Of a DNA stretch of 64,000 nucleotides, positions 25,323 through 36,500 are shown in pieces. This DNA is from Phaeosaccion multiseriatum (taxonomy: Eukaryota; Ochrophyta, other classes), in NCBI GenBank assembly GCA_965112735.1, contig OZ218960.1:2046001-2110000 (forward strand), written 5' to 3'. Under the pieces are notes generated by a model that saw nothing but the letters and a program-made list of their open reading frames with translations, searched no databases and had not been told where the DNA came from. The position numbers and the translations under genes were made by a program. Each line of letters starts with the position of its first letter. Positions within the stretch are counted from its first letter, which is position 1.

Positions 25323-25740
25323 AGCTCTCTCTCTCTCTCTCAAAACTGGCGAAGCGAGAAACGTCGCGGTAGAGTGTGTTCCGCTCCCAGGGGATTGTGC
25401 GCCTTCCACATAGAGAAGCGGGGGCAGCCCTAGCGCTCAATGAGGGCGCGAGTGTGCGAGTTGACGGTTGGCGACTGCCTCAGATGTTGTGGTGCAACAG
25501 GACTCGAACCTCGGAGAAGGGGGGGGGAGCGTCGTCTCCTGCCACGCAGCAGGACGGGTCTAGAACACTTGGACGCCGCACTACCAAAGCCAACGAACAA
25601 CGCGGAGGAGACACGTCAAGTTCACGATTCGGTGCGTAACTTCAAAAGCGGTTGGAAAAGCGAGGTGGCTGTCTCAGTCCTTTTAGTGCTGCTCATCCCC
25701 TCGGGAGTTGCTGGAGTGGCTGCACTGTGAGGGCCCCGTC
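25323..25740. other. Intergenic, with a degenerate tRNA-like element
   Basis: Convergent 3' flanks. Minus strand 25489-25584 carries a perfect B-box-like GGTTCGAGTCC, an A-box-like GGCGTCCAAGTGTTC, 7-nt ends that pair with one mismatch (GTAGTGC/GCACCAC), and a strong anticodon-type stem (TCCTGC/GCAGGA) with an abnormal loop. The T stem pairs at only three positions and no T-run terminator follows, so a pseudo-tRNA of the long-variable-arm (Leu/Ser) class is more likely than a working gene. Confidence 0.35.
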
Positions 25741-28700
25741 CTATAGGGCCCCTTCCGGTAGGGCCCCTTCCTGTGATTGCTCAGCCCTTTGCTGAGAATC
25801 ACTCCCGTCCCTGACCTCCTGTGCTGCTCGCTCTTCTCTCTCCTTTGCTCGCTCTTCTCGCTCCCTCCGCCACCTTCGAACCCTCCTCTTTACCCTCCTC
25901 AGCAGCCGCCTGCCTGTCCGACGAATTGGGTACGCCCCTGAGAGGGCCTTGATGGGGTGGATCACTTGCGGGTCGCTTCGGACGTCCCACGCGTACTGCA
26001 TGTGAGCGAGGACGGGGATGAAACAGAGGAGCCCGATGCACAGCGGAGCAAACACCACGAGCCAGCTTATGTGGTCTGCCCACGGCCGCTTTCCATCGAT
26101 CCCGTCGAGCCTCAGGGAGAGGAGAGAGAGGAAGAGCAGCCACGGTGCAGAGCCTCTCCGCCACACGTCTGCGTAGATGGGCTTGATGGTCCACAGTTGG
26201 GCCCAGGCTACGAGGCTAAAGGCGGCCTGGGGCAGCATGAGGACAAGCAGCCAAGACGACTCAAGCTCGGGCTGAGCAGATCCCAGCTTCTGCAGAACGA
26301 GGCCGGCAGATACGAGGAGGATGAACCACGGGATAGAGAAGAGCACTCCGAATCGGAAGATGAGGCAAAAGCCCCCCAGCCCCAGCTTTGCTCGACCTTT
26401 CCAGAAGATGCTGTGAACAAGTAGTAGAATATGTGTTGGGCGGACGGGGAAACAGACAAGAAAAACAAAGGGAGGCAAGGCGGCAAGCATTTGTGTGCGT
26501 TTGCTTATGAGCAAGGACTCAAGACTTTCAGGCACCAGTAGCAGAAGGAGAGTTTTAAGAACTGACAATATACACGCCCCCCACTTACTCACTCCCTCAC
26601 TCACCCCGCAAAGTGCACGGTGATACCCGCAATGAAGGCGGCGCTCGCGAGCAAGTAGGGCAGCACCAGCAGCTCTGCCGCCGCATTCTCGGCCATGAAG
26701 CGTGACCCCAGCCACGGCCACAGCACCGCCAGGGCCAACACAATGGTGTACAGCAGCGTGGCCAATGGGCGGGCCGTCCTGTCCTGAACGAAGCGCATCT
26801 GATGGCCGAATACGTGGCGCGCCTCCTCCCCATTCTGATATGCCACATCGTACGTGAGATTGCCTCGAGCTAGAGTCACCGTCCCGGGGTACCAGCTGCG
26901 TGTACAGTGTGGAGCATGCAGCGTGCGAAAGAGGCGAATATGAGCGTCAGGACAGGATACTATAGGGTGCGCGCCTCCATCATGGCCCGTATTGGGCACC
27001 CCCCTCCCCCCCAACCCCCAACTCCCCGTCCCTTTCAATACAACGCACCTGTAGGCCACTCGATTGGCCCAGCTCTCAATCCTGTCCCCCGCCTCGTAGC
27101 GCTCCCTCCCTTCGAGCACTCTTCTCGGCACGGAGGGCGCGAAGGTCGTGTGCACATCTCTCCTGAACTTGAAGTTGTACTCGATGCGCTTGCTCGGGTC
27201 GGACACAAACGACAGACCCAAGAAGCTCTTGACCTTCCTATGGACGCTGCTGAACCTTCGAGCCTCGTGACGGTACCTCTTTCGGCTCTTGCGGAAGGCA
27301 AATCTGGAGTATACCATGACGTAGCACGCTGCCACACGGAGGCGGTCCTTTGGCGACACCTTGCCTGTTGTCTCGTCGGGCACGGCCGGCTCCACCGCTT
27401 CCAGCTCAATTTCCTCGTCAAATGATGTCAGAAAGACCTCCCGTTCTTGTGGTAGTCCGTCTCCTTCTCCTTCTCCTTCTGCTGCTGGTGCTGCCTCTAG
27501 CGCCATTTTCGCCCCTTTCGGGTGCTGCTGAGCCTTGGCCGACGCGGCCCCTGCCTCCTCCAGGCCCCCTGCCTCATCGTCAAAGTAAGCAGACTCCATT
27601 TTCAGCCCATAATCGCTGCAATCGCTGTCCGTCGTCTCCGTATCTGCATTGGGATTCGCGTCCCTCGCAAACCCTCTGAACACCTTCGCAGTCCCCCCAT
27701 CACCCCCCTCTGCGTCGGAGCCTTCGCCCCCCTCACCCCCCATGTCGGCCCCACCTCCTCCTGTGCCTCCGTCGAGCTCCATCTTACGCGCAAGGCCCTT
27801 GCGCGGCTTGTACGTGCACAGAGTGCCGCACTTGCTGCAGCCCGGAGCTTTGGGCTGTTGCACGAATTGAGCGTACAGCTGCTCCTCGTCAAGTTCTTTC
27901 CGCTTGAACACCGTGCGAATTTGGCGCCCCTCTTTTCCGTTCCATTCCAGTGGAATGAAGTTCTCCGTCCCACAAATGATACAGTTCCATTTGTTGCGGC
28001 TGCTGATTCTCGATGTCGTTGCTTGCGAAAATTGCCCCAGCATGACAGGCATCTTTGCCTGGGCCTTTTCAGCAGCAGCTCCATTGCCCTGCGTCGAGCC
28101 GAGGGCATTACCCTCCGGCTTCGGCTCTACGAGCAAGACGCGACTCCCGCCTCCCTTCTTCGGCTCCTGCTGCGCACGAACCTTGAGTGCAGCCTCCCTT
28201 TCTACTACCGGCAAGCCGGCACTACGGTCGCTGTCGTTTCCCTCCCCCGCTTTCTCGCTCAGTTTCCCTTCCTCTGCTCCCGGTCCACATTCCAAGTCAA
28301 CAGCTGCTGCGGCGTCTTCTTGTCTGCCTTCTTCACCTGTGCCTGCCTTGCCACCCTCTTTTTCGGTATCATCCTGTTCTGAAGGCTCTCCTGAGAGTTC
28401 CCTCTCTCCGGCGACAGGGTCCTCTCCATCTTTTTGGGCATTCGAAAGGCCTACTTCAAGATCACGTGCGCCCTCTTCCTTGGAAAGTGTATCCTCACCA
28501 CCGGGGGAGCGGGGATCTGGCTCGGCAGCGGCTGCATCTGCAGGGCTCAGCTCTCCCTCACGCTCGCCCTCCCTGCCCTCCACGCTGTGCGTATCATTTC
28601 CTGCTCCATCATCACCTCCACCGACATCTCCTTGTGCTTCAACAGCTGCGGACGAATCTTGGCCTTCTGCATCCAGTTGGCTCTCTCCCATGTCACCCAT

Positions 28701-29423
28701 GTCATCCTCGCTGCCTTCGACTGTGTCCTCTCGGCCCTCATCGTCGTCATCAATCATGACCGGCTCAATTTTGGCGGCACGGGTCAACGACAGCCTCGGG
28801 CACGACACCTTCCTCCACGCTGCTTTGAGCTGGGGAACCACATCGATCCCCGGAAGGGGCAAGGCGATGCTGCCCAGTGCGAAGAAGAAGCCGACCATCT
28901 CTTCTCTCTTTTGCATGCAGACTTTTGCGTTGGAGGCAAAGCACCCCTTCAGCAGTACCAGCCCTCCCAAAGGGATGAGGGGTAGGAGAGTCATACAAAC
29001 CAGCAGATTTTGGGCCAGATTTCCACTATCGCTATCTTGACCGACACTGGACATGGAAAGGGGCATCAAAACACTCCAGCCGAAGAGGATTAGAAAGTAG
29101 AGCCACTCCCAGATTCGGCTGGAAAAAATGTTGTACAATATCCACACACCCCTCGGCACTGCCTCCTCCCCTCTTCTTCTTTTCTCCCTCTCCCTGTGTA
29201 GCCTCTCCTGCTCCCCAGGCACGAAGAGGGGCTCAAAGTGCTTGGGAAGGCGCGCCTGGATCACGGAGATTTCCTCCTCGTGGTCCTCGTAGGCCGGCGC
29301 AGACTCCTTCTTCTGGACTCTTCCAAGCCAGGCCTTCTTCTGGGCGTCATAGTCGTACGGCCTCGCTGCAAGGTAGCGCACAGCGTGCGTTAAAGTCTTC
29401 TCCTCGTCCAATAGTAGCGCCAT
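25741..29423 (-). CDS. Large multi-pass membrane protein with zinc-ribbon-like and Tudor-like segments
   Basis: Exons (minus): 27049-29423, 26605-26895, 25741-26410; 3336 nt, 1111 aa. Two N-terminal helices (about residues 108-165: WEWLYFLILFGWSVLMPL, LLVCMTLLPLIPLGGLVLL) are followed by a long acidic, Glu/Asp/Ser-rich loop. A W-x-C-x2-C...C-x2-C module (WNCIICGTEN near 478, CSKCGTLC near 528) looks like a zinc ribbon. A Tudor/PWWP-like strand pattern (WYPGTVT...TYDVAYQNGEEARHV) begins near 792. About six further helices and a very basic, coiled C-terminal tail follow. The ATG at 29421-29423 was chosen as the first in good context; a non-ATG extension is unlikely. No family is recognised. It could be a membrane scaffold; no enzymatic motif is visible. 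Confidence 0.7.
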
Positions 29424-29537
29424 AAGTGTGCACGGGGGGGGGGGGTGACATAAATTCTGTAACAGCAGCTTCACGTGCTTGGGTATTGGCTCGGACCCAA
29501 TTTCCCGTTCGCCCCTTTTCTCCCGATCGGGCTAAAG

Positions 29538-30488
29538 ATGCGTCCATTTTCTCTCCTGTGCTTTGCTGGAGTGCTCAGTGTCAGTACTTGCTTCTTCCTT
29601 GGTATTAGCAACGTCTCAAAAGTAACCAGGTGGGCTTAAAGAATTGGAGTATGAGGGGAAGGTTTGAAACCTCATATTCATACTCCCTTCCCTTCTCCCC
29701 TCTCCTCGTTGTTCCTCGTGCCTTCCCAGTTCCAGTTCCGGTAGAGGAGCAGCAGGAGCCAGCACATCTTTCACAGCAAGGCAGTCCTCTCCCAGAACCA
29801 TCTTGTAAGTGGTCTCCAGACGTATTTATTAGTCCTCGTCTCCCTCTCTGACTTCCCTGCTCTTGCCCCCCCCCCCCATCTTGGCCGATAACACCTTGTC
29901 GAAGCAGAGCAATGACTTCCCTCGAGTTCGCGAAGGACCAGATCGCCACGAACGATGTGGTAGTCTTCTCCAAGAGCTACTGCCCGTACTGCAACAGCAC
30001 GAAGAAGCTGTTCAAGGACATGGGAGTCGCCGCCGCCATCATTGAGGTGAGCAATGTCATTTCAAGGGCGAAAGGTGACTCTTCTAGCCACTGACACCCT
30101 CCCTCCCCTCTCTTTGCTATCTCCCAGCTGGACAACAGGTCCGATGGAGGCGACATCCAGGATGCCCTGGAAGACTTTACGAAGCAGCGTTCCGTGCCGA
30201 ACGTCTTCGTCAAGGTAAGGAGTGAGTGCTTCTGAATCGAGTTGACTCCACTCCCTACCGCCGTCCGTCTCCCTCCTCCCTCCCTCCGTGTCCCCTCGTC
30301 GCTCCACTCCCTGACCCGCTCCGTCCCTCAACCCCCCCTCCTCCCTCCTCCGCTCCTTCTCCTTTTTACTCTTACCCGTCCCCCTCTGGCTCGGACAGGG
30401 GACGCATGTGGGCGGGAACGACGCCACACAGAGTGCGGCAAAGAGCGGCGCGCTAAAGGAGCTGTTGGACGGGGAGAGGAAGGCGTAA
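29538..30488 (+). CDS. Dithiol glutaredoxin with N-terminal targeting region
   Basis: Reduces disulfides or glutathione mixed disulfides. Exons 29538-29629, 29730-29804, 29908-30046, 30128-30214, 30399-30488; 483 nt, 160 aa, phases consistent. The first two exons encode a signal-like hydrophobic start (MRPFSLLCFAGVLSVSTCFF) and a Ser/Ala/Arg-rich stretch like a transit peptide. The catalytic domain starts at MTSLEFAKDQI; the active site is Cys81-Pro-Tyr-Cys84, the cis-Pro segment is RSVPNVFVK and the glutathione-binding VGGNDATQ follows. A shorter cytosolic form from the ATG at 29912 is possible by alternative transcription. Its start is 114 bp from that of the divergent membrane-protein gene. 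Confidence 0.85.
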
Positions 30489-31184
30489 GGGTTATCCACT
30501 GTGGGTCATCCTGCGTAGGTAGAGCCAACGAAGGGCCAGGGAGGGGGCGATACGCGAATAGTGCCTTTAGAAGCACGAGTTGTGCGGGAATGATTCACCC
30601 CCCCCCCCCCAAGAAGTCTGAGCAATGTTCATGTAATGCCAATCTAAAGGCAAAAAAATGGACCCGCAATATCGACTCAAAAATCGCTATCACATGCTTC
30701 TGCGCTAAATTTTTCCCTTTTTTCCCTTCTTCCAGTATCACCTTCCTAATGAAGAATGGGTGTTAAAAGTGGTTGGTGTGTTTGGTGTCCGGTTTGTTGT
30801 CCATTCCCCGCTGTCGTAGTCAGCCCCATGCACGCCTAGCGGCCTAGGCCTATTTGGGAAATTGGCCGGCCTAGCGAGGGCCGTAGGCCCTCGGCCTATT
30901 TATGTGCCGCCGCCTAGGGCAGACGCCAACAACTTCAGTTTTAAGCAAAGAATGGGATTGGAAGGGAGGAGCAGACTTGGTTCGTGTTGTCTCTTTCCAC
31001 CTCGCCGGCCCTACGAGGAGTGCAGGCCTACAGGTGTGCTGCTACCCACTGGCTGGGCGGCACCACGCACGTTTGGCCGATGATAGTGAGGACACCACCT
31101 AGAACTCAAACTTTGTTGACTTTTCCCGGCCCTCAACTGCTCGCTCCTCTCCTTCTTGACTTTGACGCTGGGAGGGGAGCCGCA
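30489..31184. other. Intergenic region
   Basis: Between the glutaredoxin stop and the next plus-strand gene. It contains a C-run (30599-30610), an A/T-rich segment (about 30640-30760) and a GGCCTAGG/GGCCTATT-rich segment (30838-30900) with short repeated GGCCTA words. No gene or RNA is supported. Confidence 0.5.
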
Positions 31185-32815
31185 ATGCTGTCCCCCTCTG
31201 CTTTTTACGCCCTATGCTTTGCACTAGGCCCTATGTACCTGCTTGGCGGCGTGTTGGCCACGAGGAAGCTCGTTCGCATCCTTGATGCCACTGCAAACTA
31301 CAATGCGAAAAGGTATACGTCTCCTTCTCGCAAAAACAACTCAAGAGGCTTCCATCTTCGGTCACCACTCTCCTTCTCTTCTCTCCTTCTTTGTCTTGCT
31401 TTCCTTTCTTAAGCCCAAAGCTTCAGCTCTCAGGACTCGTCGGGGGGCCTTCCTCCATCAGCGGCGGCACAGTGGCCTCGTTTGCGCGCTCTCTGCGCTC
31501 TGGAGGGCCCTTGACCACACAAACGGTTGTGTACATACTTATCTCCTGCACCTTCTTGCTCCGCGTCGCGTGGGTGGTGGTGGCCGCGTTTGCGTATGAC
31601 GCTGAGCTCGGCGAAGTCAGCGCAGGAACAGGTTTGTCCCAGTGCCCAGAAGACCCCCTCCTTTTGTTTCTCACGTCCCACGCTCCTGCCACCGTGCCAC
31701 CGCCTCCTTCCTCCCGAAAGGCCTCCGCCTGGCCTTCTACTTCCTGGACATGGGTCCACAGGTGCTGTATCTCACCACGCACGTGTGCCTGGCCATGTTT
31801 TGGGCACACACGTTCTACACGGCAGCAGGCGATGTATTTGCCTTCCAAAATGTGGGTACTTTGTACTACTACCGCGGCTTGGGAGCTTCAAGTTCTGAGC
31901 AACTTATCTCGTGGGGGGGGGGGGGCAAAGATACACAAGGGGTCAGGACGGGAGGGCAATCCCTTCGAGGCTTGCTGTCCGTGCTTCATCTATTGGTCGA
32001 CTGACTCCTCGTCGCGCACGTCCTTATCTTGCTCCTTGGCACTGACCTTCCAGGGCGTCTTGCCGCTGTGCCGCCTTGGAATCAGCCTGCACTGGGCAGC
32101 CGCCGTCATTATCGGGGTCTTATACGGGTCGCTTTGGAGCAGCTTCTCCTACTACGTCAGCCCGGCCTGGGCAGCTCTCACATCCTCCTCTTACTTGCTC
32201 GTTGCCGCCGTGCTGGCGGGGTTCGCCCACAAGTCAACAAAGGTGGGGGAGGAGGGAGGGGTGGTCTTGCTGAAAGGAGGGCCAGGGCTCTTCTCAGACG
32301 TGGACCTTTGGGCTGAAAGGGCTGTACTGGCATGTACTGTTACTGGCATGCCCACCAATTTCTCACGCGCACGCACACACGCACATCCTCCCTGTCTACT
32401 TGCCCTCCTCCAGGAGCTTCAGCTGGTGCCTATCGACCTCCCCATGCGCACCAAAAAGGTGACCGACGTAACCGGCATTACCGTCATCCTGTGCACTGTG
32501 TGCATGGCGAGGGCGGCTCTTGTACCTTTCATGATTCACAAACGCATTCCGGTGGACACCGCAGCGACCGCTCTAGAGGCCTTTCTGTACTTCTTCTGCT
32601 TGGAGACGCTCCCGCAGCTCCTTGTCATTGCGTACAATCGAAAGCTCCCTTTCGCGCCGTCGCGCTTCCACAGCACAGCAATGGGCGGCGGCGAGGATAT
32701 GAGTTTTTGGGGCGGGGGTGCCGCAGCAGCACCGGCAACAGCTCAGGGCGATTTGCAGCTGGAGCCTACAGAGACGGACCCCCTCACCGCTGGAGGGCGA
32801 AGGAGGGCTGGTTAG
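31185..32815 (+). CDS. TOM1/THH1-like seven-transmembrane protein
   Basis: Exons 31185-31312, 31414-31631, 31721-31851, 32054-32242, 32414-32815; 1068 nt, 355 aa. Seven predicted helices in order: YALCFALGPMYLLGGVL, TTQTVVYILISCTFLL, GLRLAFYFLDMGPQVLYLTT, SLHWAAAVIIGVLYGSLW, SSYLLVAAVLAGFA, VTGITVILCTVCMARAALV and ALEAFLYFFCLETLPQLLVI. The LRLAFYFLD...VLYL and FYF..ETLP patterns suggest the THH1/TOM1/TOM3 domain family (PF06454), related to GPR137-type proteins of endolysosomal or vacuolar membranes. The C-terminus is Gly/Ala/Glu-rich and cytosolic. Family assignment is moderate because it rests on helix pattern more than on exact motifs. Confidence 0.6.
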
Positions 32816-32974
32816 AGGAAGATGAGTCTGTAAGGAGTAGCCCGTAGTAGATAATTGATAGCACTCTCCAGAGTGTATTCCTTAGTCTTTCATCAAAGAG
32901 AGCTACCAGGGGGTGATGAGCAACGCTTCGCGGCCTGAGGCGGCGACCAGCCAGTCTTCTTCTTCTTCCCTTAG

Positions 32975-33271
32975 GGCTGTGACCGTTCCTCTCGGTGTGA
33001 CGGCACTGGCTGCTTCTGCGTGCTGCTGGGCGGCACGCTGACTATTGTGATCGGCACCCATCTGCAGCTGCCCCTGTCCACCACGCACTGCATCGTGGGC
33101 TCCCTCGTGGGCGTGCACATCGCGGAGGGGCGGCACGGGCTGCACTGGCCCAAGGTGTTGAAGGTGTTGGTGGGGTGGTGCCTCACCATCCCCATCACCG
33201 CTCTCTTCTCCGCCGCCATCTTCTCCCAAGCGGGTACTCCCCAAGCATATCCAGGAGCTGAGCTGAGCTGA
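32975..33271 (+). pseudogene. Orphan C-terminal exon of a PiT/PHO4-type phosphate transporter
   Basis: The frame opening at an acceptor (CCCTTAG, 32968-32974) reads GTLTIVIGTHLQLPLSTTHC, IVGSLVGVHIAEG, then VLVGWCLTIPITALFSAA and a short tail to a stop at 33271. The LPLSTTH-x3-GS signature is the conserved C-terminal repeat of Na+ or H+/phosphate symporters of the PHO4 family. No other exon of such a gene is found upstream: only 159 bp separate it from the TOM1-like stop, and the region before that belongs to another gene. It is therefore a decapitated gene copy or an assembly junction. The reading frame itself is intact. Confidence 0.65.
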
Positions 33272-33588
33272 GTGGCCGAGCAGTCGGATACACCAAGGGC
33301 GTAATCGGATAATGCATGAAGCGGTGTCGAATCACACACTTCAGTACAGCACATGGACTGCCATCTGACTGGCCCGAAGCAAGGATGGTTACACAGGTGA
33401 GCCGAGGATGCGTTGCTGCTGCTGCTGCTGCTGCTGCTGCCAAGGGGGGGGGGGGGAGAGAAGACTCTCGCCCTCGCAGTCGCATCCAAGTCCATCCACG
33501 AAAGTTGTACGTACGTAAGAAGTACAGTACGCCAGTGATGGTGTGGAAGGACGAGCATTCACCCCTTCACGAGAACATTCATGACACT
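33272..33588. other. Intergenic with (GCT)n repeat
   Basis: Convergent 3' flanks. A trinucleotide GCT run occupies about 33413-33441, followed by a G-run. No gene is supported. Confidence 0.6.
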
Positions 33589-36500
33589 TCACGAGAAGGT
33601 TCTGGAGTACTTCTTGATCTCCTGCAGGATGGCCTGTGTGGACACGATATCCTTGAAGAAGGGCGGCTGCTGCCCTCTGCGCTGCGATTGGAAGCCCCTG
33701 CGCACCCGCTCCTGGAAGCGCGTGTTGTAGAGGAGCAGCTGCGTGAGGGCTTGCTTGAGGATCTCCATGCCGTTACGGAAGTTACTGCGAAGGGGAAGGA
33801 AGGGGGTATTGGGGGGAGGGGGGAACGAGCCGGGGGGGGGGGGTAGACATCAGGCCACAATACCCGCCGCTTAGCGAGGACAGGAGCGCCCAATATGCAT
33901 AAATAGAGGACGGCCCTCGTAAGTGTTACGTTAACGGTCTCGGGGTCGCCCCACGCCAAGCACGCACACCATCATCCCAACCAGACCCTCCCAGACACCC
34001 CCTCTCCACTCACATACACGCACACCCACACGCACGCTTGCTGCGCTGCGCCAGAGCTCCCCCATGTCGTGCCCGCCGCGCCTCGTCCCTCCCCCCCCAC
34101 TCTGTCATCGATGCGAGTACTCACTACACTTACACTCACCTGAAGAACGCCAAGATGTCTGCGTGAATGCCCTCGATGCCCGCCATCCACGTGGAGGCAA
34201 ACTCACGCACGAGGTCCTCCGCTTCCACCTGTCGGGCATGCAGGGGGAGGGGGGTTAAAGGGGGGAGGTTAGTGGGACACACAGGGGGGGCTTGCGTGCT
34301 TCTTTCCCTCGTGTCTCTTGCAGAGACAAGGAGAGGTGAGGGTCAGAGTGCCGCCCGCTGCCCTCCTCTTACCCGCTTCCTGCCCTTCTCCTGTCCTCCT
34401 TCCCTCCCCTCATCCTGCCCTCCTCCTCTTGCCACCACCCTCCTGCCCTCCCTTTTCTTGCTCTCTCTCGCGTCCTGCCCTCCCTTTTCTTGCTCTCTCT
34501 CGTCCTGCCCTCCCCCTCTTCTTTCTCTATATCCTCTTGCCCTCCTTTCTCCTGCCCTCCCTCTCCCTCCCCTCCCTCGTCTTGCCCTATCTCCTTCCCC
34601 CCCCCCCCCCAACCCTTGCCCCTCACCTCGTCCAGCGGCTCGTCTGCCGACACTTCCATCCTCTTGACGAAGGCGATCATCTGTCCAAAGCGCTCCATCA
34701 GCTCCTCCTCCACAAACACCTCCCTCTGTCTGTGGAGCAAGTCCTCGAACTTTGAAGTCTCGTCGCTAGGGAGGGAAGGGAAAGGAAGGGCGGGAGGGAG
34801 GTATTGAGAAGGTTTTATTTACGTAAGCTAATAGGGGGGAGAGAAAGGAAGGTGATTTAGAATCTACTTCATTCCTCGAAAAATGCTGGCATAGGCTGGT
34901 AGGCTGCCCCCAATAGGCTCACAACATCACAAGGTCTTACCTCATGATTCTCCTCTCGTTGAACACAGTGAGCACTTGATCGTAGTTGTTGATGAGAAAC
35001 ACCATGCGCTCCTTCTCCTTGTGCGGCCCCAGCCTCTCGCTCATGCGCTGCAGGAGGCGCACAATCTCGGTCCTCAGCTGCGCCAAGTCGTTGAGAAGCA
35101 TCTCCTCCCCGCCCAGGCCCGCGCCGCTGTCCACTCCGCTGTGCTCAGAGGGATACAAATTAAAGGGCAGGAGCAGGAGCAGGACAGACAGTAAGTAGGG
35201 AGTCAGGCGGGAAGGGCGGTGGAGCCAGTTGGGGCCAGTTGGAGACAGCGCATCAGCGCAGGGGAAGTGAGGGCGAGGAAATGGGGAGTATGGAATTGGG
35301 GGCGCGTGGAAGGAAGGAGGGTGGGGATGGGCCCCTCGTCCAAAGCCTTGTGACAAGTGAGTGCGCGGGCCAAACGAACCTGTGCAAGGCGAGGATGGAG
35401 GCCGTGAACTCCGCGTAGCGCCTTGTGACGTAGTGCGGGTGCCGCTCGATGATGCCCAGCTTCTTCGCGTTGGCCGTCTCCACGCTGAGTAAGGGGGGGG
35501 GGGATGGGAAGAGAGGAGACAGAACAGGGCTTTGGTCAAAGGCAAACGACGAAGCGTTCCCTTACTTCCTGCTCTCTTTCTCTCTCATCTCACTGCCTCC
35601 AGGCCTTCTCTCTCTACTACCTGCCTGCCTGCCTCCCTGCCCCACTACACTCACTCACTCACCTCTTGAGGTTGGCATCAAACACCTTCTTGAATCTTCC
35701 CCATAGCAGCATGTTGACGCGATCGAAGAAGCTGTCAAGCACAGGTACTCTCCTCCGCTGCATCACCAGGCGATGCGCGAGGGTGAGCTTGATCATGAGC
35801 AGCAGGCCGATGGAGTCGAAGCACGTGTCTGGCGAAAGGTAGTTCTCGAGGTTCTCCAGGCAGAGGGAGAGGGTTTTGGCGAAGATCTGATTGAAGGTCT
35901 CCCGAGAGCTTCCCTGCAGAGATTTGATTTGATTTTAGTTGGTTTGGTTTGGCGCAGGGGTGGGCGGGGAGGGGCGGAATGGAAAGAAGGAGTAGAGGGG
36001 GGGAGGTTGAGAAGAGGCCACTTAACCTGACCTGACTGGCATGGCACGGCCCGGCAATGAGCGGCAGTGGATGGCAGTGGATGACAGAGGGATGGCAGGG
36101 ATGGTACGGCAGCAAGGACTGGCATGCATTCATTGGCTTACCTTGAAGAACTCCAACGTGAAGAGGTACTCGCTGGTGGCGCTGTCCATAAGGTGCTTCA
36201 TGACGCTCCGCATTATCACCTCGTACGTGTAGTGCTGCTCCTCCGCCTACAGGGAGGGATGGGGGGGGGAGGGGGGGGAGTGAACATCACAAGCGGACCA
36301 AGTGCAGTCAGTCGGGTAGAGCAAACAAAGTAAAAGCTCGAGTTGTGGAGGTGGGTGGGAGTGCGTTGGTTGGTTGGTTGGTTGGTGAGGTTGGTTGGTT
36401 GCACGGGACAGGACCGCAGCTCAGCTTAACGCCTACGCACCTGTGCCACATGCACAAGGATGGGCTGCGCGTCCACCTGGTCCAAGATGTACTCCCGGTC

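Noticed and set aside
27904-29040. 378-aa plus-strand frame rich in Ser and Pro
   Set aside because: It is antisense to the acidic loop of the large membrane protein; GAG/GAA codons read backwards give Ser/Leu/Pro.
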